A stretch of 64,000 nt of DNA from Heterotrichella gracilis. Its lineage: Eukaryota > Sar > Xanthophyceae > Tribonematales > Xanthonemataceae. Shown piece by piece: positions 1 through 13,600 of this stretch (positions within the stretch are counted from its first letter, which is position 1; every line of letters starts with the position of its first letter). The notes under the pieces are model-generated. The model was not told the origin of the DNA. It made no database searches and was given only the letters and a program-made list of their open reading frames with translations. The stretch is taken from positions 124,001-188,000 of the forward strand of contig JAULBX010024405.1 in NCBI GenBank assembly GCA_032358255.1. The letters are read 5' to 3'. Both the position numbers and the translations under genes were made by a program.

Positions 1-1070
1 CGCAACAGCCGGGTTTAGGGTTCAGGGTTATGTGTAACTCAGATGTTGACAATCGAGCATTTTGGTGCCACCATTGGTTTGAAATCACCATCAGGACCTG
101 GTGCTAGGTGGTGCATTGCCAACTGACTACTGAAGTTTACTTCACTCTCGATGCCCAAAGAGGTCACTGGGGTTAACGGTGCCTACAGTTACAGGGGCTG
201 CGTGGCATGCTTAGCCTAGTTCCTACCATAGGAACAATTGGGTTGGACCAACCATTTAGGGTTACAGGTCGGCAGTGGCATTGCCATGCAAGAAGTGCGG
301 CATGCACGTGATGAGACATTGCCTGCTGAAAGACCAGGCTCGTGTATGTGCCAAACGCTGTCGGCTCACCCAATGCTTTTGAAACTCCCTTATCACGACA
401 GTGACTCACTGGACTATTTGTGCCACGCACTATCTCCCTTCGTGAAACGAGAAACACCAGGGGAAATGTTTGTACAACAATGGATTTATCATTATAATGA
501 AGCATTGATGCCTACAGCACTGATGTCTTCTGCAGGTGGCGCTGCAGCATGAGCGACATACTGCGCAGTGCTGGAGTGCGGTCATTCAGCAGGTACAGAT
601 GCTGCACCAGAAAGCTGTTGGGTGGCCTCATGGAAAAGCTATGAAAATACTGGAACAGGGGGATGAGAACACTCTTTCTAGCTTTCCTCAACAGACAGGG
701 ATCAGAATATCCACGATTTTGCCCCTGAACAGGGATCAGAAGTCCATATCAGGACAGTGGCTGTCCTCGCGAGCAAGGAAAAAAGAGCACAACACCGGCC
801 TGTTGGAGCTTCTGAGTTCGGAAGTTGGGGGTCTCACTTAAACGAGGAGACAGGCCACCCAGGTGGCTGTCCTCGCAGGCAGGATAAAGAACACGTCGCC
901 CCATGGAACAGGGGAGAGGTCTCTCTAGTGGCTTTCCTCGTGGGGCTTTTTTGGGCTTTTGGGTCCAGTCCAAAATAAATGGAGTAGGAAACCCACTCAG
1001 GCCACCATTTGGTTTGGACTCCAATCCAGCTTTGGTGTCCCTTGCCCCATGGAACAGGAGACAGGCCACC
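1..1070. other. 3' flank of the NDUFB2-like gene with decayed repeats
   Basis: No gene recognised. The stretch from about 650 to 1070 is built of diverged copies of a short unit (GGAACAGG ... AGTGGCTTTCCTC), seen near 651-700, 750-775, 850-885 and 900-940. The unit matches the 3' end of the last NDUFB2-like exon, including its stop codon, so these are copies of a coding end lying downstream of it. Positions 1-650 hold only short open frames that look random. Confidence 0.5.
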
Positions 1071-2195
1071 CTAGTGGCTTTCCTCCTCCTCCCCATGCTC
1101 CTTCTCATGTGCCAGCTCATGCTCCCAGTGCTCAGCATGGCCATACTGCAGGACGGAACAGAACCAAGGTTCAGCATTAATAGCAAAGGAACGGGCAAGG
1201 GATGGAACCAAAGCTTAGCCTTGAAGCACAGCACAGCAGAAGACAAGGGATGACTTGGCTCCCAAATCGACACCACCCAAACGCACAGGAAAAAAACCAC
1301 AACCCAGCCAAGAACCACAGCAGCAGCACGCAAGCGAGGAGGAAAAATAGACTAGTAGCTGTATCACTGGTACTTCACCAACAGAGAAGAGTGTGTGCTT
1401 GCTGCACCCAAAGTGACACCACCCAAAACTCACCAACAGTGTTCTGCCATCATGGTACGCCCGGTAAAAGATCCAGAACCTGCAACACAGGTTGTGTCAG
1501 TAACTCCGTGCAGATGACTGTTAAGGATTGCAATACCGGCTTTGTCGATGACTCTGTGCAGCTCGTTTGTTTGATATGCCACCTATTCAACATGGCGTAG
1601 ATGGGTGTAGTGGATGGCACGCTGTGTAGTTCACCATTAATGTGGACATATGGGCAACCGTGCATTCTGTGTAGGTTGAGAAGTCACCTGAGAGGTCAGG
1701 GGTTTGGTTTACTAGGAGGTGTGGACAATATCCTACTAGCATATAGTGAATTCATGGTGTAGGTGGGGCACTCACCACATGGTCGCAGCCAGTCCCTCTC
1801 CCACGTACACGTGCCATTTGGCGGGTTTGTGCAGCGTCACCCCAGCGTACGTGACAGAGTCGCCGTGGTGCCCACCTGCTTCAGGTAAAGACTCAGGAAA
1901 GAGGACAGGGGAGCTAGGTGTCATGGGCGATGTGCAGCAACCCTTCGTTATGAAAGTGCAGTGCAGATAGAGGTTGTGCCAGCAGCTCCACGGTATCCTC
2001 TCCACTGCAGTACACCAAGAGGGAGGCTTTTCCGTCCCACCCACCTCCTGCGGCGAAGCCCCGTGATTGTTGGCCCTCTTTGAGCAGGGATTTGAGCCCC
2101 TGCGAACCAGAGCTACTGCTGGAGGATGCTGCGTGGCGAGTGGCAAGGCCCGAGAGCTGCTTCAGCTGCCTCGCAGCCCTGAAAAGCTGAGCCAT
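1071..2195 (-). CDS. NDUFB2: NADH dehydrogenase 1 beta subcomplex subunit 2-like protein (complex I)
   Basis: Small accessory subunit of mitochondrial complex I, in the membrane arm of the inner membrane. Four exons read on the minus strand: 2195-2045, 1875-1776, 1479-1434 and 1145-1071. All have GT-AG junctions, the phases agree, and the product is 123 residues. The N-terminus (MAQLFRAARQ ... SRGFAAGG) is Arg/Ser-rich and without acidic residues for about 40 positions, as expected of a mitochondrial presequence. The core GDSVTYAGVTLHKPAKWHV followed by GLAATMWFWIFYRA fits the plant NDUFB2 pattern (ITYKG-THPPKRWH-CAVMWFWILYRAK). The tail is His/Glu-rich (YGHAEHWEHE), also typical. The 46-bp exon 3 encodes the predicted membrane segment. 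The gene is divergent from the M23 peptidase gene. Family call is from remembered conservation; exon calls are by eye. Confidence 0.85.
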
Positions 2196-2929
2196 CGAAG
2201 GGCTACGAGCAGCTGTGCTGCACAGGGCTGGGCTGGCTGGCAAAGGTATTAGATACGTTGGGTGATGTGGGCACTGGAACACTGAGAGTGCCCAAGCTAC
2301 TGGTGTAGGGTGAGCAAAGACGAGTAGGGCTACTTCAGTATCAACCAATTGCCTCAACTGCAACCCTACCCCTTCTTTCTACGCAAAGCTTGGTTCAGAA
2401 TAACAGAATAACAGAATAATAAGCTTGGTTCCCGAAAGCTTGGTTCCTGGACCATGGCAGCCTCCCCGCACAACGTTACTCCCCTGTTGATTATTGGTAA
2501 ATTTGATCAAAAAATGATTAGACCTCGGGTTTGCCAGTTGTCTCTCTCCCAAGCTGCAGCAGCCCAACCCTCACCCGCCCGCGCAGCATCACATCGACAC
2601 GAAGTTGGGGCCCAACTTGGAGGCTCACGTTTACCCCTTGGGCGACTAGTGACGGAAGGTCTTGCTTTGCGAGCAAGGCATACATAAAGCGAACTCTAAA
2701 CACCCTCGCTGAAAATTCTCCACCAGCAGGTCACTGAATCCAGCACAACAGTCTCCCGCACTGCACCAGCACTGCGTAGTCCAACACACCGCTTCTATTG
2801 CCTGCAGACACTAGCACAAAACACGCTAGGCGCGTTACCACTCTGATTACCACCGTCTAGCTCTGGCAGTAACGGTCACAAGAACCCACAGCTGAAGAGC
2901 GTTTTTGGCGAGCTTTGTTGGTGTACACC
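2196..2929. promoter_or_regulatory. Divergent intergenic region
   Basis: 734 bp between two oppositely transcribed genes (NDUFB2-like and M23 peptidase), so it should hold both promoters. There is an AATAACAGAATAACAGAATAATAAG direct repeat at about 2400-2422 and a duplicated GCTTGGTTC near 2390, 2423 and 2440. No clear TATA box or other named element was seen. Confidence 0.35.
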
Positions 2930-5900
2930 ATGGCTACCTGTACAGCCACCCTGTTGACACTATGCACGCTGCTGCTAGCAGCCATCCCAGCCAAAGCAGG
3001 CAGGTTGCTCCTTCAAGCCTCACCCCCACCCCCACGTCCACCGCCACGCCCTCCGCGCCCCCCGCCACGCCCCCCACCATCCCCCCCACCACCATCGTGG
3101 AATACGGTAGGGCCTCCCACAAGCTCGTTGACCCCACACTCTTGCCCGCACCCTTGCACAGGGCTGGAGAGACAACCCATTGATTTGCATAACGGTGCAT
3201 TTTCGGCTCTACAGGAATGCAGTTAGAATGATGGTTCTGCGGGGGTAGGTGTAGGGTTAGGGTTTTTAAAGTTTGACCCGCTGTGGTATTGCGGCAGCAC
3301 TGTTCTAATAAGTTGTCACCCTCTCCTACCTCTTCCTCACCCACGCAACACTTTGCAGGCTGACGGTATGTATGACGCCAACATGCTGTGGCCTCTGTGC
3401 GGACGCATCGGTGATGGTTACGCAGGAGATACCTGCCCACCGGTACGGACCCGCTTGAAGCCATAGCATGTTCACAAGTACGCTAAATCGTAAACAGATT
3501 ATTCACAGGCTTGTAGTCTCCTGTCACCTCACAACCTGAGCGTTGAGCTTGTAGTACAGAATGCCCATTGTGCGCCTTTCACGTACTCGTAGGAAACTCA
3601 CATGCCTGCTCATCTTTTTTCAAGGGTACATTTGGGCACCTGCATACTTCCTGTGCTGAAACCTCAGCAAACAGACCTGACCACGCCGCATCCATTTCCC
3701 TTGCAGGAGCGCTGGGGCAGTGAGTCCTTCAGCGACTTCCCCCTCAATGACATAGTAGGGCCTAGGAAGAAGAGATCCGAGAACGACCGCTGCGACTGGC
3801 ACCGGGGCATTGACATCCACGCCAACATCAGCCACCCAGTGTTTGCCATCACAGATGGGGAGCTGTACGCTGTCACGCTGGACGCCACTGGCTATGATAA
3901 CAGCATCACCATCCGCCACAGGAGGTACATCAGTGTTAGGGCGGATACGATGTGAAACCGTTACTGAATGTATGCTACATCAATTCAAGTACTTTCCACA
4001 CAACCCTTCCTGCCAGGCCGTGCCATTAAGTCCCTTTGCTGGACCCTTGGCAAAACCCTTGGGCCCGCTCTTCTCTTTCCTCACTCCTGTACTTTAACCT
4101 ACGCGCCTCTTCAAGGACAGGTTGCGCACAGTTTACAAATATATCTCTGGCCATTCATCAACCCTGTCCCCCCTTGCAGGCCGGGTATCCCCCGCGACGC
4201 CACCGCCACTTCCTGCACCGCCATCGGCGGCGGGTGCTACTTTTCTGTCTACAACCACGTCAAGGATGTGCTCCTCCCGGGGATCACCTCCGGCTGCAGC
4301 CAAGGAGGAGCCAATAAATGCAACCTGCTCATTGCAAAGGGCCAGAAAATTGCCACAGTGGGCACCACAAACTACGGCGAGCCCAATGCCTTTGCCCACC
4401 TACATTTCGAGGTAGGTATATGGATCCATTGGTTAGTTACATGCATTCCAGCAAAACAGCCAGATTAGCAGTCAGTCTTGCACATGCGGCGCCACGCAGC
4501 TCTTGCCTGGCACTGTTTGAACCATCTATTGATCCCACGCGACTTGAGGCCCTGCTGGAGTAGGTCAGCCCACGTGGCCCTAGGCTTACCTACCCCCTTT
4601 GCCCCCTCTACCCTACCAAACATCATACATTTAGGAAGCCGATCATCTGATAAACGTCGTAAATGTCCCAACCAGCTTAGCCTAATGTCCCTTCATCCAT
4701 CCATTTGTTATTTAGCTATAATGGCGATTGTTCCTGTATTGAAGTGTTTGCTTGGTCATGCAGTTATCTCTGTACTGGTGTTCTTGTGCATAAGCATTGA
4801 CTCGTATTGCTTGTCTTAAAACTTATGAAACTTTCGCTACTTAATGTGGTTTGCGTACTTATTTACCTTCCTAACGTGATTAAAATTTATTTGCTTCCAG
4901 GTTCGAGATGCCGACCAGCGGCTCGACAAGTTTGAGCGGCTGGGCATGTGGCAGGCAGACATCATCACACCCCTCAGCGTCCCTGGCCTCAAATGGGCAA
5001 AGCCCGTGGCACCAACCCACTCCATCACCCTGCTTGCCCTCGACAACAGCAACGTGACAAACCCTAGAGTCTCGCTCAACGTCACCATTGACAAGCGTTG
5101 GGACTTCAACAGGTGAGGGTGTGCGCGGCTTTGCTGTTCCCTGTTCAAGAGCAGGCTGCGTAGCTACTTCTTTGTCTTTCTAAATGAAATATCGGGCATT
5201 AACTTAATGCATGGCATAGTTGATTAGTCTATGTCATTAATGCCATGCGCGCACTGCATTTTGCGCACCAGTGGTTGGCGCCACATGGTCTGCGGCAGCG
5301 CCCCCAACACATTATCCATTAGGCCAGGGGCCCTTTTCTCCCCGTGTTGGTCCCCATGACCGGCAGGATTTGCCTTTAGTTACATAGGGACCACTTGCAA
5401 GCTCATATGAGGGCACAGCATCCATTTACTTCCTTGATGGAAAGTCAGCCCATCCCCTTTCCTCCCCTCAAACCCTGCATTTTTAATCCCCTTTTCCTCC
5501 CCTTTGCAGGCTAGAAATCCGGCTCAAGGACGCATCTGGCGCCGAGATCGTGCAGGCCGGCGCCCTCAAAACCCTCAACGGGGTTTCCAACACCACCTAC
5601 GGCTACAACGCCTACCCCCCATTCATAGATGTGCGGGAATGGGGCCTGCAATACACCCACAGGTCAGAAATGTTTTGATTTCACCGCCCTGAGAATTGCT
5701 GTGGATTTTGCAGATTGACATGTATCCCCCTTGACATTTATCCCCTTGCATAGAGGGTGTGTGATACGCTGTGTTGCTGTGCCTTCAACTCCCCCGGGCC
5801 GGGAACCGCTCAGCCCGGAGAATTGCGTATGGCTTGCAAGCACTGTGGCGGGCTTGCCATCATTATATGTATATATCTCTAGTGTCATGGTAGATACGCA

Positions 5901-6368
5901 AATAACACCTTCAACAGCCCAATTGGCTCCCACGTGACTGCCTCACAAATCCTCTGAAATCCCTGTTACTGCACCCACAGGGACACCTCCTCCTCCTCCG
6001 GCTATCCCTGGGACTCCTTCGGCTGCAGCGGCCAATTCAAGTGCCCCTTTTGTGACAAACACGGCGCAGCCTACGACGCAGCCCTCCACCTGGACGCCTC
6101 CAAAGACCCTACAGACCCTATAGGGTCCACCATCTGCCAGTTCAACGGGGTGGAGTACGAGATGGCCCCCTTCGGCAGGCAATACACAACCTGGAGCTTC
6201 AGGGCTAGCTTCCAGCAGCTGGTTGCGCCTGTGGGCAGGCCTGTGGCAGCGGTGGAGGCGTGGGCTTTTGCTGCCGCGCCGCTGGTGCCTGCGGACCAGG
6301 CTTACAGCCCGCGGGGGGAGCTGCTGGTGGCGTATCCGATGGGGGCGGTGCCTCCAACCACGTATTAG
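2930..6368 (+). CDS. Secreted M23 (LytM-type) zinc metallopeptidase with Pro-rich stalk
   Basis: Predicted extracellular peptidase of the M23 family, whose bacterial and phage members cut peptidoglycan or Gly-rich peptides. Seven exons: 2930-3106, 3359-3442, 3707-3924, 4180-4411, 4901-5112, 5510-5662 and 5981-6368; phases agree and the product is 487 residues. Residues 1 to about 26 form a signal peptide (MATCTATLLTLCTLLLAAI). A PPPPRPPPR tract follows at about 36-56, like algal hydroxyproline-rich wall proteins. The zinc motif HRGID lies at about 119-123 and HLHFE at 233-237, matching the HxxxD and HxH ligands of M23. The ~250 C-terminal residues are of unknown fold and carry Cys pairs (CSGQFKCPFC). 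The start at 2930 was chosen because it begins the signal peptide. Intron 4 carries an antisense LINE fragment. The substrate is unknown; a wall or bacterial peptide target is inference. Confidence 0.8.
4434..4655 (-). mobile_element. 5'-truncated LINE fragment (copy 1)
   Basis: Lies in intron 4 of the M23 gene, antisense to it. Read on the minus strand it encodes a LINE ORF2 C-terminal tail: DDRLPK, VGKPRATWADLL, GINRWFKQCQARAAWRR, then a stop. The 3' end reads TGTAACTAAC. It is nearly identical over about 220 bp to the copy at 12480-12712, so both are fairly young. 5' truncation is usual for LINE insertions. Confidence 0.75.
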
Positions 6369-7682
6369 GTGTCAGATGTCATGATTGATAAACAACTTGC
6401 ATGGCCCTTTTTATCTTAATTTATGCCCCTTCATTTGTTTATATTAATACATTGGAATAGAACCTGCGTGATGGGCATCATGACTGCATACAGATACATT
6501 GCACACGTGTTCAGCAGATCAGCATAGCTATGAGCTGTTTATGACAGAGCCTGGCTGCGTTTCCCGCTGGCATCAACTGTTGTGCTGCCACAGTGGCGCA
6601 GTTGGGTCTGTCGGTAATCAGTCATTTGTTGCCGCCTGATATTTTGGATATCCATGTCTGTTGAACAAATAAATGCTGGGCCCCCCTGAGCCTCCACTGA
6701 GTGCACTGCCAGTATGGCATGCATGTTGAGAGACGGTCAACCTGATACTATTTGAGTAACTGTGGTGCGTAATTCTGTTGACTGGATAAATAGTATGTAT
6801 TCATGATGCCACGATGCTCGTTCACATTTGCAAAATGTATGGTAGTGTTTTTTCCAATGCAAAATGAACACTATGTGCCATTATCATGCATTGCTGTCAG
6901 CCGTTCGAACCCTATACCTATATTCAATAAGTTCCCAGTTTTGAGACCTCTTCATCACCATCAATCAGTTTCAGTGTTGCCATTCGAGGAGTGCAACAGT
7001 ACTAGCTAACTTAGAGTGTTGCGGTGTGACTCCATGGCGCAGTCTGGGGCGCCATCAGCTGCCATGAATGTAACATGCAATTTGCGCATTCATGTGCGTC
7101 CTCCCCATGATGGTTTGAGAATGCTGGATATGCAAGCAGTGCTCATACCCAGAGTCTGGCTGACTCAGTGGCGCTCCAGACTGCGCGCAGAGGCTTCTGA
7201 GCTGAAGCTCAATCAGCAACCTATGGCAACGGCTGATATGCTGTAACTAACTTATAATAAATTACATTCTCTTGACATATTGAAGCCAATGGAATTTATC
7301 GCTCGCATGCATGCTTAACTCATACTCAAGCTTTGCGCTTTGCCGGGATTCCAGCGGATGCACATGTGAAAACGCTGATCAGTGTTGACAGCAACCTAAG
7401 CAAAGGTTTCATTACTACCCCTACAAAATGCTGTATATTAGCAATAGCATACCAGCTACGCTCCCTCCGCTACAGTCTCAACCACTCAACCACACAGCGC
7501 ATGGCCTATTTCATTCTCTAACCAAATTCCCAATCCCTGGGAAATCCCAGTCAGCACTCCAGCCCCACCCCCTGCAGCAGGCCCCGCATGAAGGCACCCA
7601 TTTATGGAAGATCCCCCACAATTCTGTTGAACCAACTTCCAGGCGGAGCAATCCCCAAACCCCAATCCCGAAGAATCGATTG
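6369..7682. other. Convergent intergenic region
   Basis: Lies between the 3' ends of the M23 peptidase gene and the RAP-domain gene. No gene recognised. About 7552-7592 is a near-perfect copy of the last coding 40 bp of the RAP gene (7683-7725), including the stop codon. The rest is AT-richer sequence compatible with 3' UTRs. Confidence 0.5.
7552..7592 (-). repeat. Copy of the RAP gene's terminal coding end
   Basis: About 40 bp nearly identical to 7683-7725, encoding the same final residues (MRGLLQGVGLEC) and stop. It lies downstream of the true stop, in the 3' flank. Confidence 0.75.
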
Positions 7683-10600
7683 TCAGCACTCCAGCCCCAC
7701 CCCCTGCAGCAGGCCCCGCATGTAGGCATCCTGCGCCCCCCGGTCCTGCATCCACTCATAGAATGGCACGCTCACCAGCAGCCACCCACTCCCCCTGATC
7801 AGCCTATCCCGCAGCACCGTGCGCCCCATGGGCAGGCAGGGGAGTGAGCTAGTATAGTGCAAGGGGCCGTCGGCCTCGATGGCGATGCTGGGCTGGCCTT
7901 CCCGGAGCACTGCAAGGTCAACGGTGATATGATTCTCTGTGACGTGCTCATACAGAAATCGCACCCCAAGCCTTTTCAGGCTCGCCGCCACCTGCGCAAG
8001 GGGGACATCGGTGGTTTTTCCCCCCCGGATATTATTGTTGTTCCCTACAGCATGTTTTGAGCCGATTTGCCCAGTCACGGGGAGGTGGAATGCCATTCCC
8101 AGGGGAGGGGAAACAACAGGCAAAAACCCACAAAATAAACACAAATTATACATAATTAAAAACCAGACAAAGGTAGAACGCAAAGGCAAAGGGGTGAGTA
8201 TGTGGACATGTTACCTGTCGGTGGAACTTTGAGTCCAGTGAGGGTGTGACTAGCCAGTTGCCCAGCACCTTCTCCTCCAGCTGGGGTGGCAGCGAGGAGG
8301 TGGGGTCGCCATCCTTGATGCGCACAGACAGGTCAGCCTGGCAAGGGGGAAAAGGGGAGGGAATCAACCACTGATTTATATGCTTGTTTTTAACGATTAC
8401 TGGTTGGAATTTATTATTATGTCATAATATCCTTGATGCGCACAGACAGGTCAGCCTGGCAAGGGAGGAAAGGGGAGGAGATCAAAGCTTAGATTTTCAA
8501 TTGTTTTTGGAGATTCAAGCATAGTGTTTCTGTTTATGCCATGTAAGCAGCCTGGCAAGGGGAGGGAAGGGAAGGGAGGTCTAGAATTTAGGTTCTCATC
8601 AAGTCACCAACTTCCTTGTTGGCCAGCAAGCTTGCACCAGGCCCATGATGGTCAAGCTATCAGTTGATACTCATTTCATAATCAGACTAACTAGATTTTA
8701 TCCCGGCCCAGGGCCAGCAAGCACGCACCTGGTACAGCTGACCCAAGTTGTCGGTGACGGTGATGGCGCCGTGGGGGGTGTTTGCAGCGCAAAACCCAGC
8801 CACGCCCTGCAGAAAACAAGCAAATTGTAATTGGTTTCAGCAAAATGGTATCACATTTGATGTCACATTGACTACGCAGAACCAAGCTGCAACCTGGTCT
8901 TGATATGCGTTGAGTACATGACCATATAATTAGCAAAAACTGCATGTCCCGTACCTCTAGGAAATCCCTGTCCAGCTCGTCAAAAACTGCCAGGGACCAC
9001 AGCGTCATCCCCATGCCCTGCAAAATCAGAAATAGAGGTTGATACTTAGATAAGGTAAGAATAATGGACCTTGGTCATGACCAGTCCAGCCGCAAATCAA
9101 GAAGCCATGTGCACATTCCGAACAGGATGGATTTCGATCCCGGGGAGACAAGGTCGACATGGGCCACATATGCAAAAGGAAATGGAAGCATAAAAAATGT
9201 ATTTTGAAAACTATTATCACAACAGCAGTGATCAATACCAGAGTACGGTATTTTACTTGGTACCTGCCACTCGTTGGCGCCCAACTTCCCCTCCGGCTGT
9301 CTGGCCAGCGCCTGTAACAGCACCCCCTTGCCCGTCTCCAGGACAGACCTGGAAGCAAGGGAGGACTTGCAGATTAAGAATGTTTGAAGTTCCTCATTAA
9401 TGAGGACCCGCCACAATTCTTGCAGGGAAACGGGGCCTCACGGAGGTCATAGGGTCCAGGTTGGAGGGTTTTGTTTTCTTCTAGGACGTACCTGGGGATG
9501 GGGTAGTACACCGCCGCGCAAGACCAGAGCACCAGCGAGGCCTCCCGCAGATCGTAGGAGCGGTGGTTCCTTGCAAAGTGGGTCAGCACAGCGGCAAAGA
9601 GGCGCCGGGTGCAGGGGCCCGAGTACCTGCAAATGGCAGTGGAAACAAGGTTATTCAAGTTGGCATGGAACCACAAACTGGTGCCCTCTGATCAGCGTCT
9701 GCAGCAGCCAGGTGCACCAACAGGGCTTGTTACAACAGGTCTTGTTTATACACATGTAACTAGTTATATATGAATAAACAACTTGTATTTCTGGCCATGT
9801 GGGGGATCAGCATGGCGCCCTAGAGGACCCTAGACCCTACACCCTAAACGCTAAATCCTAAACCCTAAACCCTACCTCATGTTGGCAAACGATACCATGC
9901 AGCAAACCGTGTCAAGCTTGCTCCAGCGGTAGGCCGATAGACACTCAAACCATAACCGACAAACCCTAAACTTGCTTGCTGGAACGCGTGTAACTAGCCA
10001 ACCACCCCTACCTCATGTTGGCGAGCGACACCATGGTGTACCGCCCCTAGAGGAATTCAAACCCTACACCCTACACCCTGAATCCTAAACCCTACCTCAT
10101 GTTAGCAAACGACACCATGCAGCGGACCGTGTCCGCAAGCTTGCTCTCGAGGACCAGCGTGGTGCAGCGCAGGGCAGCCCCCTCCATGAACCGAATCTCA
10201 GGCTGATAGGGGGTGAGCGATAGGCCGTACAGCATGCCCGAGAGGGCGGGGGGCCCGCATGCAGCCAGCATGGGCTGAAGGTGGTGGGTGGCGGCTTCCA
10301 ACACAGCTACCACCTCAGGGTTGGCCTGGGCGCAAAGCAAAATTATTTAAGGATGATTTGGTTTTTAATATAAATTGTTTTCATTATTTTTGTTATCGTT
10401 GTTGCTCGTACTTCATTATTTGGCCTGGGGGAAGCAACCGAACAAAGGAAGAAGCAGATGAAACAAACGAGTTAATGGGGGAAGTACGCACATGACTAAC
10501 TGCTCAGATAAAGGCATGAAGGGATGTACAGATGATTGATTGGATCCCATGTGAATGAATGCAGGAATAACTTGGATACACGGATACAGCAATGGACAAA

Positions 10601-13600
10601 TGAATGAAGTAATCCTGAAACATGTATAAAAGTAAAGGATGAATGTAAGTATGGACAAAATGTTGATCCATATGGTATACCTATCCTGAACAGGCACGTT
10701 GTGCAAGGAACTCCCCTCTCATCCATGCATACCTGTGGTGAACAAACCATATGCCCTAAACCCTGACCTGGACACCTGTACCTGTGGCGACCACATCTTG
10801 CCGAAGCCGTAGATGAGGTTGGAGGTGTTGAGCTCCGAGCAGTAAGGGATGGCCCCCAGGGCAGCACGAGCAAGGCGCTGTACAGCCTGCGGAGGGTGAG
10901 GTTATAATTTTAGGGTTTAACAGTTGCGTAGCTGCATGCATTATAGCAATAGAGCTCGATAAGCCGCCAGGTTTGAAGTTTGCGGGTGCGGATGCATTAG
11001 CAGATGAGGTTTAGCTGATGAGGTTTGAGGTGTTGAGCTCCGAGCAGTGCGGGATGGCGGTAAGGGCAGCACGAGCAAGGCGCTGTGAAGGGGGAGGCTG
11101 TGAGGGGGGGGAGAGGTCAGGTTGTGGGGTACGTGGACGTGTTGCAAGAGCATTTCAGGTCTAGGAAGGGAGCAGCAGGGCAAGCATCACCACCACTGCC
11201 ACCGCCACCCACCCACCTCCAGTTACAATCCCGAACTCCCCAGCTTCTAGCACCTAAGGCAGCACAGCAGCACTGCCCCCACCGCCCCCGCCACCACCAC
11301 CACCGCCACCAACAACAACAACAACAACACCACCCACCCACCCACCTCCGGTTCCAGCTCCAGCCCAGCATTCCCCAGCGTCCACATGAACTGGGACAGG
11401 TTGGCGGCATCCAGCATGGGTAGACTATCCAGCACCCGAGGCAGCAGCGCAGCGCAGCACCTCTTGGAATCCACAGGCAGTTCCGTCAGTCGCCACATCA
11501 TGCCCAGCGCTTCGGCCACAGAGCAGGCGGTAGGGTCCTGCGCGATTTAAATTTTAGGGGTTTAGGGTTTCGGCTATATCGTAGGCGGTGTGGTCCTGCC
11601 GGGAGTCTTAAACCCTACCAGCAATGCAGGGTGTAGGGGTTTTAGGGTATCTTGGAATCCACCGGCAGCTCGGTGAGTCGCCACATCATGCCCAGGGGCT
11701 CAGCCACAGTGCAGGCCGCGGTGTCCTGCGGGATAGGTGGTAGGGTTTTAGGGTTTTGGCCATGAATGCAGGTGGTATAATGCAGTGGAGCAGGCGCCAA
11801 CACAACCATTCCACTACCGCCACAACCCTCCTCCACCACCACCACACACCTGCATCAGCTCCACTGCCTGCCGCTCCACCTGCTCCCACAGCCTGGGGTC
11901 CAAATACTCCACCAGGCGGCTGAATGAGGAGAGCAGGGAGTAGAAGCTGAAGCCAGAGCGGATGGACAGCAGGTTGTAGGTTCGAACCTGAAGGGGGAAG
12001 GAGGGGACATTGGTGGCTGTAGCCTGCATGAAGCCTGGGAGATTTATGTGTGTGGACTAACCGTTTGGGGCCCAACAAACCCTGAACTCAAACCCTACAC
12101 CCAAACCCTCTACAACCCTGGCCTCGCCTCATCCACCACCCAGCGCCAAACCCTGCAACCGCCAAACCCCCTTAACCCAAACCCTAGCATCGCCCCTTCC
12201 AGCCCTACCAAACCCTGTGCCTAAACCCTAGCCTCACCTCCTCCAGCACCGCCTTCAGAAAGTCCTCAAAATCCCTTCGGCACTGCTCATCCACCGGGGG
12301 CATGTTGGACAGCGCCTGCAAGCGAGTGCACAGAAAGTTGAATTTAAGCGAAGGGTTATAGGGTATTGAGGCTTTAGAGACCATTTCGACACAGCTCATC
12401 CACTGGGGGCATGTTGGAGAGCGCCTGCGGGGGAGGACTCACATGGAGAGTGGCATGAGAGTCTAGAGTTAAGTTAGTTAGTTAGTTACATGCATTCCAG
12501 CAAAATAGCCAGATTAGCAGTCAGTCTTGCACATGCTGCGCCACGCAGCTCTTTCCTGGCACTGTTTGAACCATCTATTGATCCCACGCGACTTGAGGTC
12601 CTGCTGGAGTAGGTCAGCCCACGTGGCTCTAGGCTTACCTACCCCCTTTGCCCCCTCTACCCTACCGAACACCATACATTTAGGAAGCCGATCGTCTGAT
12701 AAACATTGTACTAGGATTGTCAATTGTAATAGGGTTTTCAATGCAAGGCTACAGCAGTTAGGGTTTTAGGGTTCCCTCGCAACCGGGTTTTAGAATTTTA
12801 AGAGGATTCACCTGCAGCACCATGATTGTGGTGTCACAGTTGGGTGGGTCCACCCCTGAGGAGGCGCCTCTTGCTCCTGTAGCTTGAGCTGGCGGTATCA
12901 CCGGATTTAAGGTTTCAGGGGTTTCAGGGTTTTTGCTCTAGGGTTTCAGGGATTGGGCGACCCACTCACCTGCAGCACCATAATGGTGGTGTCGCAGCTA
13001 GGCGGGTCCACCCCTGTGGAGGCGCCAAGTGCCGCCTCTTGCTCCTGTTGCTTGAGCTGGCGGTAGCGCCTGCCCACCACCGCATACATGTCGGGTTGCT
13101 GACAGGGGAACATGCGCGCCACGCTCCATATCACGTTGCCCAGGCCTGCAAAGTGTGGAGATTTTCGTTTTTAGGGCTTGGTTTGCATGCTGGCATCATT
13201 TGTCTTACTGCTGAGAGGATTTGGGGGCACTTGGTTAGGGTTGTCGTAGGGTTTGGTGAGGGTTTGTGTGGCAAGGGAACATGCTGGCAAGGGAACATGC
13301 GCGCCACGCTCCATATAACATTGCCCAAGCCTGCAGAGTTTTGACAGGGTCTGGTCAGGGTTTTGATAGAATTTTGCTAGGGTTTCATTAGGTGTTGGTT
13401 AGTGCTTTATTTTGGGTCTGCACGGAGTAACAGAGAGATCATATAACGCCAATCCTGCAGGATTAGTAGCTGACGCCCTCTCTTCCCTCCTCCCCATCCC
13501 CACCCCTGCCACCCCCGCCCACCCCCATTATCCACTTGCAGTTATAGCTGGTCCACCCCCACCACCACCTACCCCCTCAACTCCTACAACAGCAGCCAAT

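Noticed and set aside
11975-11995. tRNA T-loop-like GGTTCGAACC
   Set aside because: It falls inside RAP gene exon 6 and no acceptor, D or anticodon arms fit. A similar TTCGAACC near 6902 also lacks the rest of a tRNA.
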